From contig CAWGND010000021.1 in NCBI GenBank assembly GCA_963823845.1, positions 62,001 through 126,000 on the forward strand: a DNA stretch of 64,000 nt, in the 5' to 3' direction. A program made the translations under genes and the position numbers. Shown here piece after piece: positions 16,749 to 25,973 of the stretch. The stretch's first letter is position 1; each line of letters starts with the position of its first letter. This DNA comes from Alloacidobacterium sp963823845. Lineage in GTDB: Bacteria > Acidobacteriota > Terriglobia > Terriglobales > Acidobacteriaceae. The notes below the pieces were generated by a model. That model saw only the letters and a list, made by a program, of their open reading frames with translations. It did not search any database and was not told the origin of the DNA.

Positions 16749-19462
16749 GCGCGCACCTCAATCTGCAATTCACTCGTTGCGGACAGCTTCAAGGTGTCCT
16801 GAAGGCTTACTACTGCATGATCGCCGGATTTTTCCACCTGATTTGGTAGAGCTCGTCCGTTGTATTGCACGAATGCTGTTGTGCCTGTCGCAGTGATCTC
16901 AAACGTACGGCAACGGAGGTCCCCTGCCAGAACCTTAATAGCAAACCGGTTGCCATTCGCCTGAGGCTGATAAGAAAACGTGCCCCAACCTGTTCCGGTT
17001 GCCCAGAAACAATGAAATCGGGGATGAGCAATTCGCGGCGTGGCGACTACCGCCGCCTTCGTGCCGTCATAGGTGAATCCGCTGAGCGACATGAAAGCCG
17101 ACCAGGATGACATGGCGCGGGCATAATGATGTCCGCACTCAGCCTCATCCCAGGGATTTCGCTTTTCGCCGTCATAGCGGAGGCGAGAATTCCGCACAAT
17201 CTCAATCCCCTCCGCTGCCATGCCCCAGGGCATCATCAAAGCCGCCGCAGTGTATTCAGTTCCTGTCCAGGCCTCGGCGTAGTAGGGGAAAGGAATATGC
17301 GGACGCTCTGCCTTTCCGTAATCACAAACAACGACGGCTGCCTCGTCATTCAGCGCGTAGGTGCGCTCTACGTTGTCGTGATCTACCAACGAGCGCTTGT
17401 AGTTGTATCGGTAAATGGATCGCAGGGTGGCGCGTAGGTGCTCATCCGATATCAGCGGTTTCATGCCTCCAATACCAGTCAGATATTGGCCGACCAGTTG
17501 ATCGATCAGGCAACCGCTGCCGACCTGGTATTCGGGCATCTCGGTATTTTCCGACCCCATGTCGCTCGTCAGATTCGGCGCGATCTCATCTTTCCGGAAT
17601 CCGCGAATCTTCTGAACGTAGTATTCACCGTTGAACAGATTTGCGTCGATCCACTGTTGTCCTCGATCGGACAGCCGTTTGTATTCGTGCGCGGAGGAAC
17701 TGTCGCCAACGGCTCGCGCCATCTCCTCGCAGGCACGAAGCGCGCCCAGATAATAAATTCCGCACATTGGATTCGGGCCGTAAAACTCCACGTCGTAGGT
17801 ATTGTGTTGCACGCCTTCGAGCACACCATCGCGATTCGCGTCCCATCCGCCCGGCACCCATGCAAATTCCAGGGCCTTCTTCACACGCGGCCAGATACCG
17901 TGCAGCCATGCGTCGTCTCCGGAGATTTTCCAGTCGAGCCATGCGTGAACGATCTGGCCCATCTGGCCGTCTGCAGCCGCGAACCCGGAGCGCGCTTTGC
18001 CATCTGGCAACAGCTGCCGAAAATGAATCGCGCCTGCGTCATCCATGGAATAGCCAAAGGCGCTCCTGCGCAGCGATCGAGCGAATGAGGGAAAGAGAAA
18101 TGTCGTCGCCGTTTCGTAGTTCCATACGTGCGTGCAGTTTCCGAAGCAACACCCCAGCGTATCGTCACTGCCTTCAAAACCATGAAATTCGCCATCGACG
18201 GTCCGGAAGCAAGTGGTGCTCGCGAGTGTTGAGAGGTTCGCGCTGGCTGCGTCCTTGACCGCCGCGGGCAATGTACTTTCGGCGAAAGCGTCGGCGAACA
18301 TCTTCGTGCGGGCTTCCAGGCTTTCCAGATTCTTCGCGGTGTGAGTCACCGACTCCCATGCGTCTTTAAATCGGGTTGCATAGTAATTGCCGATGATTGT
18401 CTTTCCCTCTCCTGGAGGCGCTTCCCATCCGCACCAGTCGGGTGTGCGGTTGGGAAAATGCCAGCTCAGCAGAAACGGAAAACCCGCCGACTGCCCCGGA
18501 GGAATCATCCTCTGCAAGCAGAGCACGCCCACAGAGTCAGGCGACTCGGGCTGCGTTCCCAAATCACCTTCTTTCGAGAATTGGTCCCAGAAGAGGAGCG
18601 GCGAATTCCACCATCGGCCTTCGGGCCATCCGATCCAGTGGGAAACATGGATACCAGACTCCGGCGTTGCAGCGAGCGCGAAACTCCCGGCCATAGGATC
18701 ATCTTTTGCCAACCCGGGATTGTTCATGAACAGTCCGACTGCGCCAACAACTGAACGATACTCGTTCACGCGCTTGGCATTCTTCTTGTCGCTTGTCTTC
18801 ACAGGATTGTCCAGCGAATATGCGATGCTGACTTTCGCCGGTGTGTGGCCGGAATTCGTCACGCGGTAGCGCAGGATAGCTACCGGCAGTCCCGACTTGT
18901 CTGGTTCATGCGGAATAAATGGTGAGAAAGCATCGAGCTCCACTCTGACCGGTAGTGAGGGATCATGAAAATCAATGTGTGCGAGCGGATATTGTCCGGT
19001 GAAGACTGCAGTCTCCAGGCGGCTCAGGCCAGGAGCGTTCTCAGAACCGAGACCGTCTTGTCCTTCATACGGAGGCAGAAGGCGCGATTCGAGCACGCGC
19101 GCAATGGGCTTCTGATTTCCGGCCTGTGCCCATATGGACGCAAACGCGTAAGGTGGCCGAAATCCTTTGTTCGGGCGATTGAAGATCTCCCAGTTGTAAA
19201 GCTGCCCGCGCCCGCCTAAACCAATACTGCCGGCGGCTACTCCGCCCAGTGGGAAAGAAATCATCTTGAGTTGGCGCCCGCGAAACTGGCGTGGATACCG
19301 GATATCTTCTTCTGTAGGGGTAAGCGCGGCTTGTTTACCCGCGCTGGCCTCACCCTGAGGCATCTCTAATACGGGCCATTGCGCTATTTGAGTCGAAGCG
19401 CCGACGGCACCAGCGGCGTGCCTTAGAAAATCGCGGCGGTCTAACTTGAACTTATCTGTCAT
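16745..19462 (-). CDS. GH116 glucosylceramidase/beta-glucosidase-type glycoside hydrolase, Tat-exported
   Basis: 905 residues from ATG 19462. The N-terminus MTDKFKLDRRDFLRHAAGAV carries a twin-arginine motif (RRDFL), so export of the folded enzyme is likely. An N-terminal beta-sandwich (about 60-380; PLGGVAAGSIGLGGRGQLYNW is highly typical of GBA2-like proteins) precedes an alpha/alpha-barrel catalytic domain (VEGVQHNTYDVEFYGPNPMCG, YQVGSGCLIDQLVGQYL). Family members cleave beta-glucosides or beta-xylosides with retention. The longer upstream frame to 19963 is rejected because it runs over the isomerase gene. It sits 11 bp after the isomerase-like gene and overlaps the CobW start. Confidence 0.85.
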   Translation of the reverse strand: MTDKFKLDRRDFLRHAAGAVGASTQIAQWPVLEMPQGEASAGKQAALTPTEEDIRYPRQFRGRQLKMISFPLGGVAAGSIGLGGRGQLYNWEIFNRPNKGFRPPYAFASIWAQAGNQKPIARVLESRLLPPYEGQDGLGSENAPGLSRLETAVFTGQYPLAHIDFHDPSLPVRVELDAFSPFIPHEPDKSGLPVAILRYRVTNSGHTPAKVSIAYSLDNPVKTSDKKNAKRVNEYRSVVGAVGLFMNNPGLAKDDPMAGSFALAATPESGIHVSHWIGWPEGRWWNSPLLFWDQFSKEGDLGTQPESPDSVGVLCLQRMIPPGQSAGFPFLLSWHFPNRTPDWCGWEAPPGEGKTIIGNYYATRFKDAWESVTHTAKNLESLEARTKMFADAFAESTLPAAVKDAASANLSTLASTTCFRTVDGEFHGFEGSDDTLGCCFGNCTHVWNYETATTFLFPSFARSLRRSAFGYSMDDAGAIHFRQLLPDGKARSGFAAADGQMGQIVHAWLDWKISGDDAWLHGIWPRVKKALEFAWVPGGWDANRDGVLEGVQHNTYDVEFYGPNPMCGIYYLGALRACEEMARAVGDSSSAHEYKRLSDRGQQWIDANLFNGEYYVQKIRGFRKDEIAPNLTSDMGSENTEMPEYQVGSGCLIDQLVGQYLTGIGGMKPLISDEHLRATLRSIYRYNYKRSLVDHDNVERTYALNDEAAVVVCDYGKAERPHIPFPYYAEAWTGTEYTAAALMMPWGMAAEGIEIVRNSRLRYDGEKRNPWDEAECGHHYARAMSSWSAFMSLSGFTYDGTKAAVVATPRIAHPRFHCFWATGTGWGTFSYQPQANGNRFAIKVLAGDLRCRTFEITATGTTAFVQYNGRALPNQVEKSGDHAVVSLQDTLKLSATSELQIEVRA

Positions 19463-19473
19463 TGCTGCCCGTC

Positions 19474-21099
19474 TCAGAAGTGAATTTCGCCGCAGAGGTG
19501 AACCTTTACTCCCATTGCATGAAACATCGCGGACTTGACAGCGAGCGCTTTGCTGGCAGACGCCACATCCGGAGCGTAAGCGATGCTTACGTGATTTGCT
19601 CGATGGCGCGCCATGAAAGCATCTCGCGTAATGCCGTGAAAGATGGTGCTCACCAAAGGCCACTGACTGGTCGTGTTTTTCCAGCGCCGCGCAGTCTCTT
19701 CGGCAGGTAGCTCTACGACACTGCCTCGACCAATATCGGCATGGAGCGAGCCATCTTCGACAAAGACTCGGCTCCATACAATTTCTCCTGCTTTGCCGAT
19801 ACCCTTGAGCGTACCTCCGCCAAGTGGGAAATACATCGGCGGCTGACGCTCGCTTGATGCGCCTCGATATCCATTGACGAAGTGGCTTGCCGGAGCCGCG
19901 CCCGATATCTGGAGGACCCAGACAAAATCGTCGATGCCATGACGCGCATAATGCTCGCCCCAACGAAGGTCGTGCAATGTCGTGGCCGGATCGAGCTTCA
20001 AAGCACTCCAGCAGCGATTCGTCACCAGGGCATCGAGTCCAGCCCCTTCATCCACTTCGTTGAAGTGCGGCAAAGGCTGTCCTGGATAGAGTTCTTTTCC
20101 TGACTGCTCATCGTAAACAGGTGGACGCTCTGTGTTGTTGAGCAAACCTTCGACCAGATCAGAGGCTGGGACCATATCTTTGAGCCCCTGCTGGTACTGA
20201 ATGCCAATCGCATCGCAGCCAAACTCTTGCGCTATACGGACGGCAGAGATATACATCTTGCACTGCTCCAGGATCTGGCTCTCGGTAAGGTCTGTAGCCT
20301 CTTCAGCGCCGGTGATGAACTTCAATCCTTTCTCGTCCAGCCAATACCGAACCGAGGATACTTCCTTGTCTTGAATTGTGCGCATCCGGGCTACGAGCGC
20401 CGATTGGCTGAGGCGTTCTTTGAAGACTCCGGTGGGATTCAGCAGCTCATCGTCGATGATCGCGTTGTACATGCCCATGCAGCCTTCATCGAATACACCC
20501 AGGATCGCCTTCCGACGGTGCAGCCTGGCTGCCAGATCTTGCCCCAGACTTCTTGCATCGACGGGAAGAGTATTGATATCGAGGTCGCGCACATGGCTGG
20601 TGTCGTGAACTACTTCTTTCTTTGTGATCCATGTTCGCAGGCCGTTTAGAAAAAATTCATCTTTGAAGTCCTCGCTCCAGAGCGTGCTGAATCTTACTCC
20701 TGCCTTCACCAGTGAGCCGTTGAGATTGAGCAAACCGACTAATCCCGGCCACTGCCCCGACCAGTTTGCAACAGTGAGAATCGGGCCGCGGTGACTGCGC
20801 AGTCCTGGCAATACATGATGCGTGTATTGCCAGGCAGCAGTTGCGAATACCAGGTTGGCCTCTGGATCAATATCCGCGAAGATGTCCATGCCCATGCGCT
20901 GGCTGGAAATGAAGCCATGACCTTTCCTGGAGTCAACGGGAAAGGCACGTCGCATCAGTACACCCCCTTGCGCAAAGCTTTGCGTCAACTTGCGCTCCAT
21001 CTCCTTCTGTGCCGGCCAACAAGCCAAGTTTGCCGACTGCCGCAGATCTCCGCTCGTGATTAGCACGACTTCCTTGATCGGGTCATTCTTTGCGGCCAT
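19474..21099 (-). CDS. L-fucose/arabinose isomerase-like protein
   Basis: 541 residues, soluble, no signal peptide. The fold pattern resembles L-fucose isomerase relatives: an N-terminal Rossmann-like part (VVLITSGDLRQSANLACWPA), a middle domain (ILGVFDEGCMGMYNAIIDDE, where Glu and Asp would ligate a metal) and QEFGCDAIGIQYQQGLKD. The C-terminal beta-barrel domain has ADIGRGSVVELPAEE. True isomerases need Mn2+ for aldose-ketose conversion. Divergence from the family makes the substrate uncertain. It is the first gene of the probable isomerase-GH116-CobW transcript; GGAAGGAA precedes ATG 21099. Its promoter must lie in the 78 bp shared with the divergent hydrolase gene. Confidence 0.75.
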   Translation of the reverse strand: MAAKNDPIKEVVLITSGDLRQSANLACWPAQKEMERKLTQSFAQGGVLMRRAFPVDSRKGHGFISSQRMGMDIFADIDPEANLVFATAAWQYTHHVLPGLRSHRGPILTVANWSGQWPGLVGLLNLNGSLVKAGVRFSTLWSEDFKDEFFLNGLRTWITKKEVVHDTSHVRDLDINTLPVDARSLGQDLAARLHRRKAILGVFDEGCMGMYNAIIDDELLNPTGVFKERLSQSALVARMRTIQDKEVSSVRYWLDEKGLKFITGAEEATDLTESQILEQCKMYISAVRIAQEFGCDAIGIQYQQGLKDMVPASDLVEGLLNNTERPPVYDEQSGKELYPGQPLPHFNEVDEGAGLDALVTNRCWSALKLDPATTLHDLRWGEHYARHGIDDFVWVLQISGAAPASHFVNGYRGASSERQPPMYFPLGGGTLKGIGKAGEIVWSRVFVEDGSLHADIGRGSVVELPAEETARRWKNTTSQWPLVSTIFHGITRDAFMARHRANHVSIAYAPDVASASKALAVKSAMFHAMGVKVHLCGEIHF

Positions 21100-21177
21100 A
21101 AACAGTTCCTTCCATTTTCGTTATACCGCGTGCGATAAAGATATCTGAGAAGTCCAGGGTCGAGGAGCGATTTTCGG

Positions 21178-22338
21178 ATGAAGCCCGACATGTCGATGCA
21201 AAGACAGAGCGATTCGACGGAACCGCAGCGCACTGCGAGATGGATTGTTTCATTCACCGCCTCTTTAACGCTTCTGGTAGTAAGCCATTGCATTCATGCA
21301 CAAACCTCTTCTGCATGGCCCGCGCCGCAGGAGGGGGATTACCTCGCAAAGGGCTTCCATTTCAAGGATGGTTCGTCGTTGCCAGAGCTGCGCCTTCATT
21401 ATCGGATTCTGGGGAAGCCGCACCGCGACATTCATGGCCATGTTGATAATGCAGTTCTCATCCTGCATGGCACGGGAGGAGCGGGAACGCAATTCCTCTC
21501 GCCGCGATTCGCTGGAGTTCTGTTTGTTCCCGGCGGCCTGCTCGATGCGCAGAAATACTTCATCATTCTTCCGGACGACATCGGCCACGGGAAATCGTCA
21601 AAGCCGAGCGACGGGCTCCATGCGCGCTTTCCGAAGTACGACTACGACGATATGGTTCTCGGTGAACATCTTGTCGTGACTCAAGCGCTCGGGGTCGATC
21701 ATCTCCGGCTGATCCTCGGCACGTCGATGGGGTGCATGCACTCGTGGGTATGGGGCGAAACCTATCCCGGATTCGCCGACGCTCTTATGCCTCTAGCATG
21801 CATGCCGATACAGATCGCCGGGCGCAATCGCATGACGCGGGAGATGGCCATGGACGCCATCACCAGCGATCCGGCATGGCAGGCCGGCGAATATAAAGCT
21901 CAGCCGGAGCCTGGCCTCAGGACTGCAATTGACATGCTCCTGATCATGGGCTCTTCACCGCTGCAGATGCAGAAGCTTTACCCGACACGCGACGCGGCAG
22001 ATGAGTATCTGAAGAAGGCGCACGCGGACTATCTCGGGACGCTCGATGCGAATGACTTCCTTTATCAATTTGCATCGTCGCGCACTTATGATCCGTCGGC
22101 GAATCTCGAGAAGATTACCGTTCCCGTGATGGCAATCAATTCTGCGGATGATTTCATCAATCCTCCGGAACTCGACATTATGCCCAAAGAAATTCGTCGT
22201 GTACCTCGCGGTAAGTTCGTTCTCTTGCCGACCACTGACGCTACCCGCGGGCACGGAACACACACCCTTCCCGCTGTCTGGGGACAATATCTGGCAGAAC
22301 TCCTGCAGGAGTCCGAGCCGTCGTCAGGCCAGCACTAG
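21178..22338 (+). CDS. Secreted alpha/beta hydrolase (homoserine O-acetyltransferase-like)
   Basis: 386 residues with a signal segment (about 20-42, ending CIHAQ). The core is an alpha/beta-hydrolase: oxyanion region LILHGTGGAG, nucleophile elbow LGTSMGCMHSW (Ser183), acid in NSADDFINPPE and the histidine in GHGTHTLPAVW. The layout matches MetX-type acyltransferases, but a signal peptide argues for an exported esterase-like enzyme rather than methionine biosynthesis. In-frame ATGs at 21190 and 21196 are alternative starts. It is divergent from the isomerase operon and convergent with the GH3 gene. Confidence 0.75.
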   Translation: MKPDMSMQRQSDSTEPQRTARWIVSFTASLTLLVVSHCIHAQTSSAWPAPQEGDYLAKGFHFKDGSSLPELRLHYRILGKPHRDIHGHVDNAVLILHGTGGAGTQFLSPRFAGVLFVPGGLLDAQKYFIILPDDIGHGKSSKPSDGLHARFPKYDYDDMVLGEHLVVTQALGVDHLRLILGTSMGCMHSWVWGETYPGFADALMPLACMPIQIAGRNRMTREMAMDAITSDPAWQAGEYKAQPEPGLRTAIDMLLIMGSSPLQMQKLYPTRDAADEYLKKAHADYLGTLDANDFLYQFASSRTYDPSANLEKITVPVMAINSADDFINPPELDIMPKEIRRVPRGKFVLLPTTDATRGHGTHTLPAVWGQYLAELLQESEPSSGQH

Positions 22339-22382
22339 ACCGGAAAGGCCGGTAAAACCGCAGACACGATGACAGCGGTTTT
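22339..22382. terminator. Bidirectional terminator between convergent genes
   Basis: Arms AAAACCGC (22354-22361) and GCGGTTTT (22375-22382) form a stem with A/T tracts on both sides. A smaller ACCGG/CCGGT hairpin lies just before it. It fits termination of both the hydrolase gene and the GH3 gene. Confidence 0.6.
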
Positions 22383-22422
22383 CCGCGGTCGCGAGACATG
22401 ACACGGTCGGCGTCGCCACCTT

Positions 22423-24813
22423 CTACGGATTGACCGTGAAGGCCGCATTTTCCGTGGCGAGTGAACTGCCGCCAATCCAGACTGTGTAATGCGTTGGCTC
22501 GATCACGGCCTTGCTGTCTGCGTTATAGAAGGAGAGTTCCGGGAAGCCGAGATCGAAGGAGACTTGCTTCGATTCGCCCGGCTTCAGCATGACGCGGGTA
22601 AAACCCTTGAGGCTGCGCACCGGTTGTTCAACGCTCGCGCCAAGGTTGCGCACATAGCATTGCACGATCTCTAACCCGGGGCGGCTGCCAGTATTTGTCA
22701 CTGTTACGGTTGCAGTTATCAGCTTCTGCGCGTTTTCGCGGTTCGCCTCACGCAAGGGAAGTGTAGACCGCGATAGGGCCACGTTGCCGTAGGAGAATTG
22801 CGTGTAGCTCAGCCCATATCCAAATGGAAAGAGTGCGTCGTTCGGCACGTCGATATAGCGCGAGACGAAACGGGAATCGGGTCCGGGGGGCTTTGTCAGA
22901 TCGGCATTAAACGGGGGGCGGCCGGTGGGGAACTGGTTGTAGTAAAGCGGTTCCTGGCCCACTGCCCGCGGGAAGCTCATGGGGAGCTTGCCGCTTGGAG
23001 AGACGTCGCCATACAGCACATCGGCAATGGCAGAGCCGGCTTCGGTTCCAGGGAACCAGACTTCCATGATGGCCGGAATGTGCTGCGCGGCCCAGTTCAA
23101 CACTAATGGGCGGCCGGAGAAGACGAGCAGAACGATTGGTTTACTGGTGGCGGCAACAGCTTCGAGCAGTTTCTCCTGGTTTCCCGGCAGGTCGAGATGC
23201 GCGCGCGATCCTGCTTCGCCGCTCATCGCGCCAGATTCGCCCAGCGCCAGCACAGCGACGTCTGATTGTTCTGCGGCGTGCACGGCTTCGGCGAAACCTT
23301 CGTCGGATGTTCCGGTGATCTCAGTGCCTTTGGCGTAGGTGACGGAGCCGCCGTTCTGCTTTGCGCGTGCTTCGAACGCGGCCCTGATGGTGACAACATC
23401 GGCCAGTTCCGGGCCGCCGCTCCACGAGCCCATCATCTCTCCGGGGTTGTCGGCGAGTGGGCCGATGATGGCGATCTTCTTTGCGTCAGGTGACAAAGGA
23501 AGGGCGGGATGGCTCTGGCTGGCGGAATCGTTTTTGAGCAGCACGAACGATTCTTCCGCGGCTTTGCGTACGAGCGGGCGGTGCTCGGGCACGGCGGCGG
23601 TGATCTCAGTTGCGCGCGCATAAGGATGTTCAAAGAGGCCGAGCGCGAACTTCACGCGCAGCACTCGGCGTACGGCCTCGTCGACCACGCTCATCGGGAC
23701 CTGTCCAGTGCGAACCAGCTCAGGCAGCTGCGTATCGTAGAAATGCGACATCATGTCGACGTCGACGCCGGCGAGTATTGCCTTGCGCGTAGCCATTGCC
23801 GCGTCGAGCGCGATGCCGTGATTCACAAGCTCCATGACAGCTGTGTAGTCGCTGACAACGAAGCCGTTGAAGCCCCATTCATCGCGGAGAATGTTCTGCA
23901 TGAGGAAGCGGTTCGCGGTGGCTGGCACTCCATTCAATGCGTTGAAGGCACTCATGATGGTCGCCGCACCCGCTTCAGCCGCGGCTTTGTAGGGTGGCAG
24001 ATAGATCTGCCGCAGGCGTATCTCAGACATATCGGTCGTGTTGTATTCACGGCCTGCCTCTGCTGCTCCGTATGCGGCGAAGTGTTTCACCGAGGCAGCG
24101 ACGCTGTCCGGATTTGCGAGGCTGCTGCCTTGATAACCGAGAACGTACGCGCGGGCCATGGCTGAGCCCAGATACGGGTCTTCTCCTGCGCCTTCAGTGG
24201 TGCGGCCCCAGCGGGCATCACGGGAGATGTCGACCATTGGTGAATAGAACCAGCGTATGCCCGCTGTGGTGGACTCTTCGGCCGACATGCGCGAGAGAGA
24301 CAGTACGAGATCGGGATCGAAGCTGGCTGCGAGCCCGAGAGGCTGCGGGTAAATCGTCCGGTAGCCGTGGATGATGTCGGCGCCGAAGAGCAGCGGGATG
24401 TGAAGGCGGCTCTTATCGACTGCGGCATGCTGGAAGGCGTTGGTGCGCTCGGCGCCTACGGTGTTGAGCATCGAGCCAAGCCCTCCGGTTGCGGCAAGTT
24501 CCATTGCGTTTACGTTGTTCTTAGCTTCGGGGTTCGCCGCAAGTTGTACCGCACTTGTGGCGGATTCGTAGCCGATGTCGTTGTATTGCACGAGCTGGCC
24601 GATTTTCTCCTCGAGGGTCATTTTCTTCAGAAGATCGTCGACGCGGCGCTCAATGGCGGGAGATGCAAGCTGTGGGCTGGATGGAGTGGGCTTTCGCTGC
24701 GGCGTCTGCGCGATTGATGCCGCAATATAGAAGGCGAAGCCAATACTGAGGGCAATCGTTTTTCGGATTGCGGCGAGTGATACGGGAGCGGAATGAAGAA
24801 CTTTGAGAGCCAA
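22423..24813 (-). CDS. bglX: GH3 beta-glucosidase (BglX-like)
   Basis: 796 residues from a TTG at 24813, seven bases after GGGGG. A signal segment ends near SIAQT. The GH3 (alpha/beta)8 domain carries KHFAAYGAAEAGREYN and the nucleophile region GFNGFVVSDYTAV (Asp322). Next come the alpha/beta sandwich domain (KKIAIIGPLADNPGEMMGSW, VLALGESGAMSGEAGSR) and a C-terminal fibronectin III-like domain. Such enzymes remove terminal beta-linked glucose in the periplasm. It is downstream of the LacI regulator by 32 bp and close to a GH144-type glucanase, a pairing also known from beta-1,2-glucan loci of Bacteroidetes. Linkage specificity is inferred from context. Confidence 0.92.
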   Translation of the reverse strand: MALKVLHSAPVSLAAIRKTIALSIGFAFYIAASIAQTPQRKPTPSSPQLASPAIERRVDDLLKKMTLEEKIGQLVQYNDIGYESATSAVQLAANPEAKNNVNAMELAATGGLGSMLNTVGAERTNAFQHAAVDKSRLHIPLLFGADIIHGYRTIYPQPLGLAASFDPDLVLSLSRMSAEESTTAGIRWFYSPMVDISRDARWGRTTEGAGEDPYLGSAMARAYVLGYQGSSLANPDSVAASVKHFAAYGAAEAGREYNTTDMSEIRLRQIYLPPYKAAAEAGAATIMSAFNALNGVPATANRFLMQNILRDEWGFNGFVVSDYTAVMELVNHGIALDAAMATRKAILAGVDVDMMSHFYDTQLPELVRTGQVPMSVVDEAVRRVLRVKFALGLFEHPYARATEITAAVPEHRPLVRKAAEESFVLLKNDSASQSHPALPLSPDAKKIAIIGPLADNPGEMMGSWSGGPELADVVTIRAAFEARAKQNGGSVTYAKGTEITGTSDEGFAEAVHAAEQSDVAVLALGESGAMSGEAGSRAHLDLPGNQEKLLEAVAATSKPIVLLVFSGRPLVLNWAAQHIPAIMEVWFPGTEAGSAIADVLYGDVSPSGKLPMSFPRAVGQEPLYYNQFPTGRPPFNADLTKPPGPDSRFVSRYIDVPNDALFPFGYGLSYTQFSYGNVALSRSTLPLREANRENAQKLITATVTVTNTGSRPGLEIVQCYVRNLGASVEQPVRSLKGFTRVMLKPGESKQVSFDLGFPELSFYNADSKAVIEPTHYTVWIGGSSLATENAAFTVNP

Positions 24814-24845
24814 CCTTGTTCCCCCTTATAAATAGCGTTCTTTCT

Positions 24846-25928
24846 CTAAATGCACGGCCTCACACTCTGTTTGCGCGCTTGCGACGCCACGGCGGTGGAC
24901 TGCCGTTCGACAAACGCCGGAAGCACGCGGATGGGATGTTTCGGCCATTCCTGTTTTTCGTCGTGAATCATCTGCAGCAGCGTGCTCGCGGCGACGCGGC
25001 CCATCTCCTGCAAGGGCTGCCGCACCGTAGTCAGCGGTGGATTGTTTGTGGCCGCGCTCGAGATATCGTCAAAACCGACGACGGAGATCTGTGCAGGTAC
25101 TTGTATGCCCACCTCGCGCAGGACAGTGATTGCACCAATAGCAGCAAGATCGTTGAAAGCAAATATGGCGGTGAAATGTACGCCGCGTTCAAGCAGCCGG
25201 ACCGTTGCGGCCCTGCCCGGCTCTGTTCCAAGCCCGTGGTCTTCCAACTGTGTTACCAGGCGCGGATTGATTTCGATGCCAAGCTCGGCTGCCACTTTGC
25301 AGATGGCGCGCCAGCGCGCGAGTGTATCCGAGCTGAAGGTCTGACCCTTAATGAAGGCAATTTCACGGTGCTGCAGGCAGTTCAGATGTTCGAGCGCATA
25401 GCGTGCAGCCAGAAGATGATCGAGCTCGATATTTACGACCGCCGGGCGATGATGATGATCGGATACGGCAACAACGGGTATGGGCAGAGCTTCTTCGAGT
25501 GCTGAATCCACGGCGATGATTCCTTCGACTGCCCTCGATAGGAGCAGCGAAGGGTACTCGCGAAGAAGTTCCGCGCGATGGCGATGGCTTACGACAAAGT
25601 AGAAAAATCCGGAGAGAAGCAGCACATCTTCAATGCCTCCAAGAACAGCGGTCGAATAGCCTTCACTGATCTCCGGAACCATCACGCCCACGGTTTTGCT
25701 ACGTTTACTGCGCAGGCCTCGCGCGAGAGCATTCGCCTTGTAATTCAGCTGTGCAGCAGAAGCGAGAACGCGCTGCTGCGTCTCTTCCGAAATGCGATAG
25801 TCCTTTGCCGAGCCGTTCAGCACGCGAGAGACGGTTGTCTGCGAAACCCCCAGATGGCGGGCCAGTTCCTTCAGGTCTGGCCGCGCGGCTGTTCTGCGAG
25901 AAGGAGTCGTGCTGTCCTTCGAGGTCAT
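24846..25928 (-). CDS. LacI-family transcriptional regulator
   Basis: 360 residues. An N-terminal helix-turn-helix (DLKELARHLGVSQTTVSRVL, about 18-37) is followed by the hinge helix region (ANALARGLRSKRSKTVGV) and a periplasmic-binding-protein-like sensor domain (ISVVGFDDISSAATNNPPLT, typical of the family). It most likely represses the surrounding glycan genes until a sugar binds. It is embedded between GH144 and GH3, all in one direction with gaps of 45 and 32 bp. A CG-centred palindrome in the receptor 2 promoter region (33496-33505) is a candidate operator. Confidence 0.93.
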   Translation of the reverse strand: MTSKDSTTPSRRTAARPDLKELARHLGVSQTTVSRVLNGSAKDYRISEETQQRVLASAAQLNYKANALARGLRSKRSKTVGVMVPEISEGYSTAVLGGIEDVLLLSGFFYFVVSHRHRAELLREYPSLLLSRAVEGIIAVDSALEEALPIPVVAVSDHHHRPAVVNIELDHLLAARYALEHLNCLQHREIAFIKGQTFSSDTLARWRAICKVAAELGIEINPRLVTQLEDHGLGTEPGRAATVRLLERGVHFTAIFAFNDLAAIGAITVLREVGIQVPAQISVVGFDDISSAATNNPPLTTVRQPLQEMGRVAASTLLQMIHDEKQEWPKHPIRVLPAFVERQSTAVASQARKQSVRPCI

Positions 25929-25973
25929 GCCCGTCCTCTCGATCTTCGCGTCATGGATAACAGCTTTCGCTGC

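Noticed and set aside
19463..19963. N-terminal extension of the GH116 frame
   Set aside because: It lies over the isomerase-like gene in another frame; the twin-arginine leader after ATG 19462 fixes the start.
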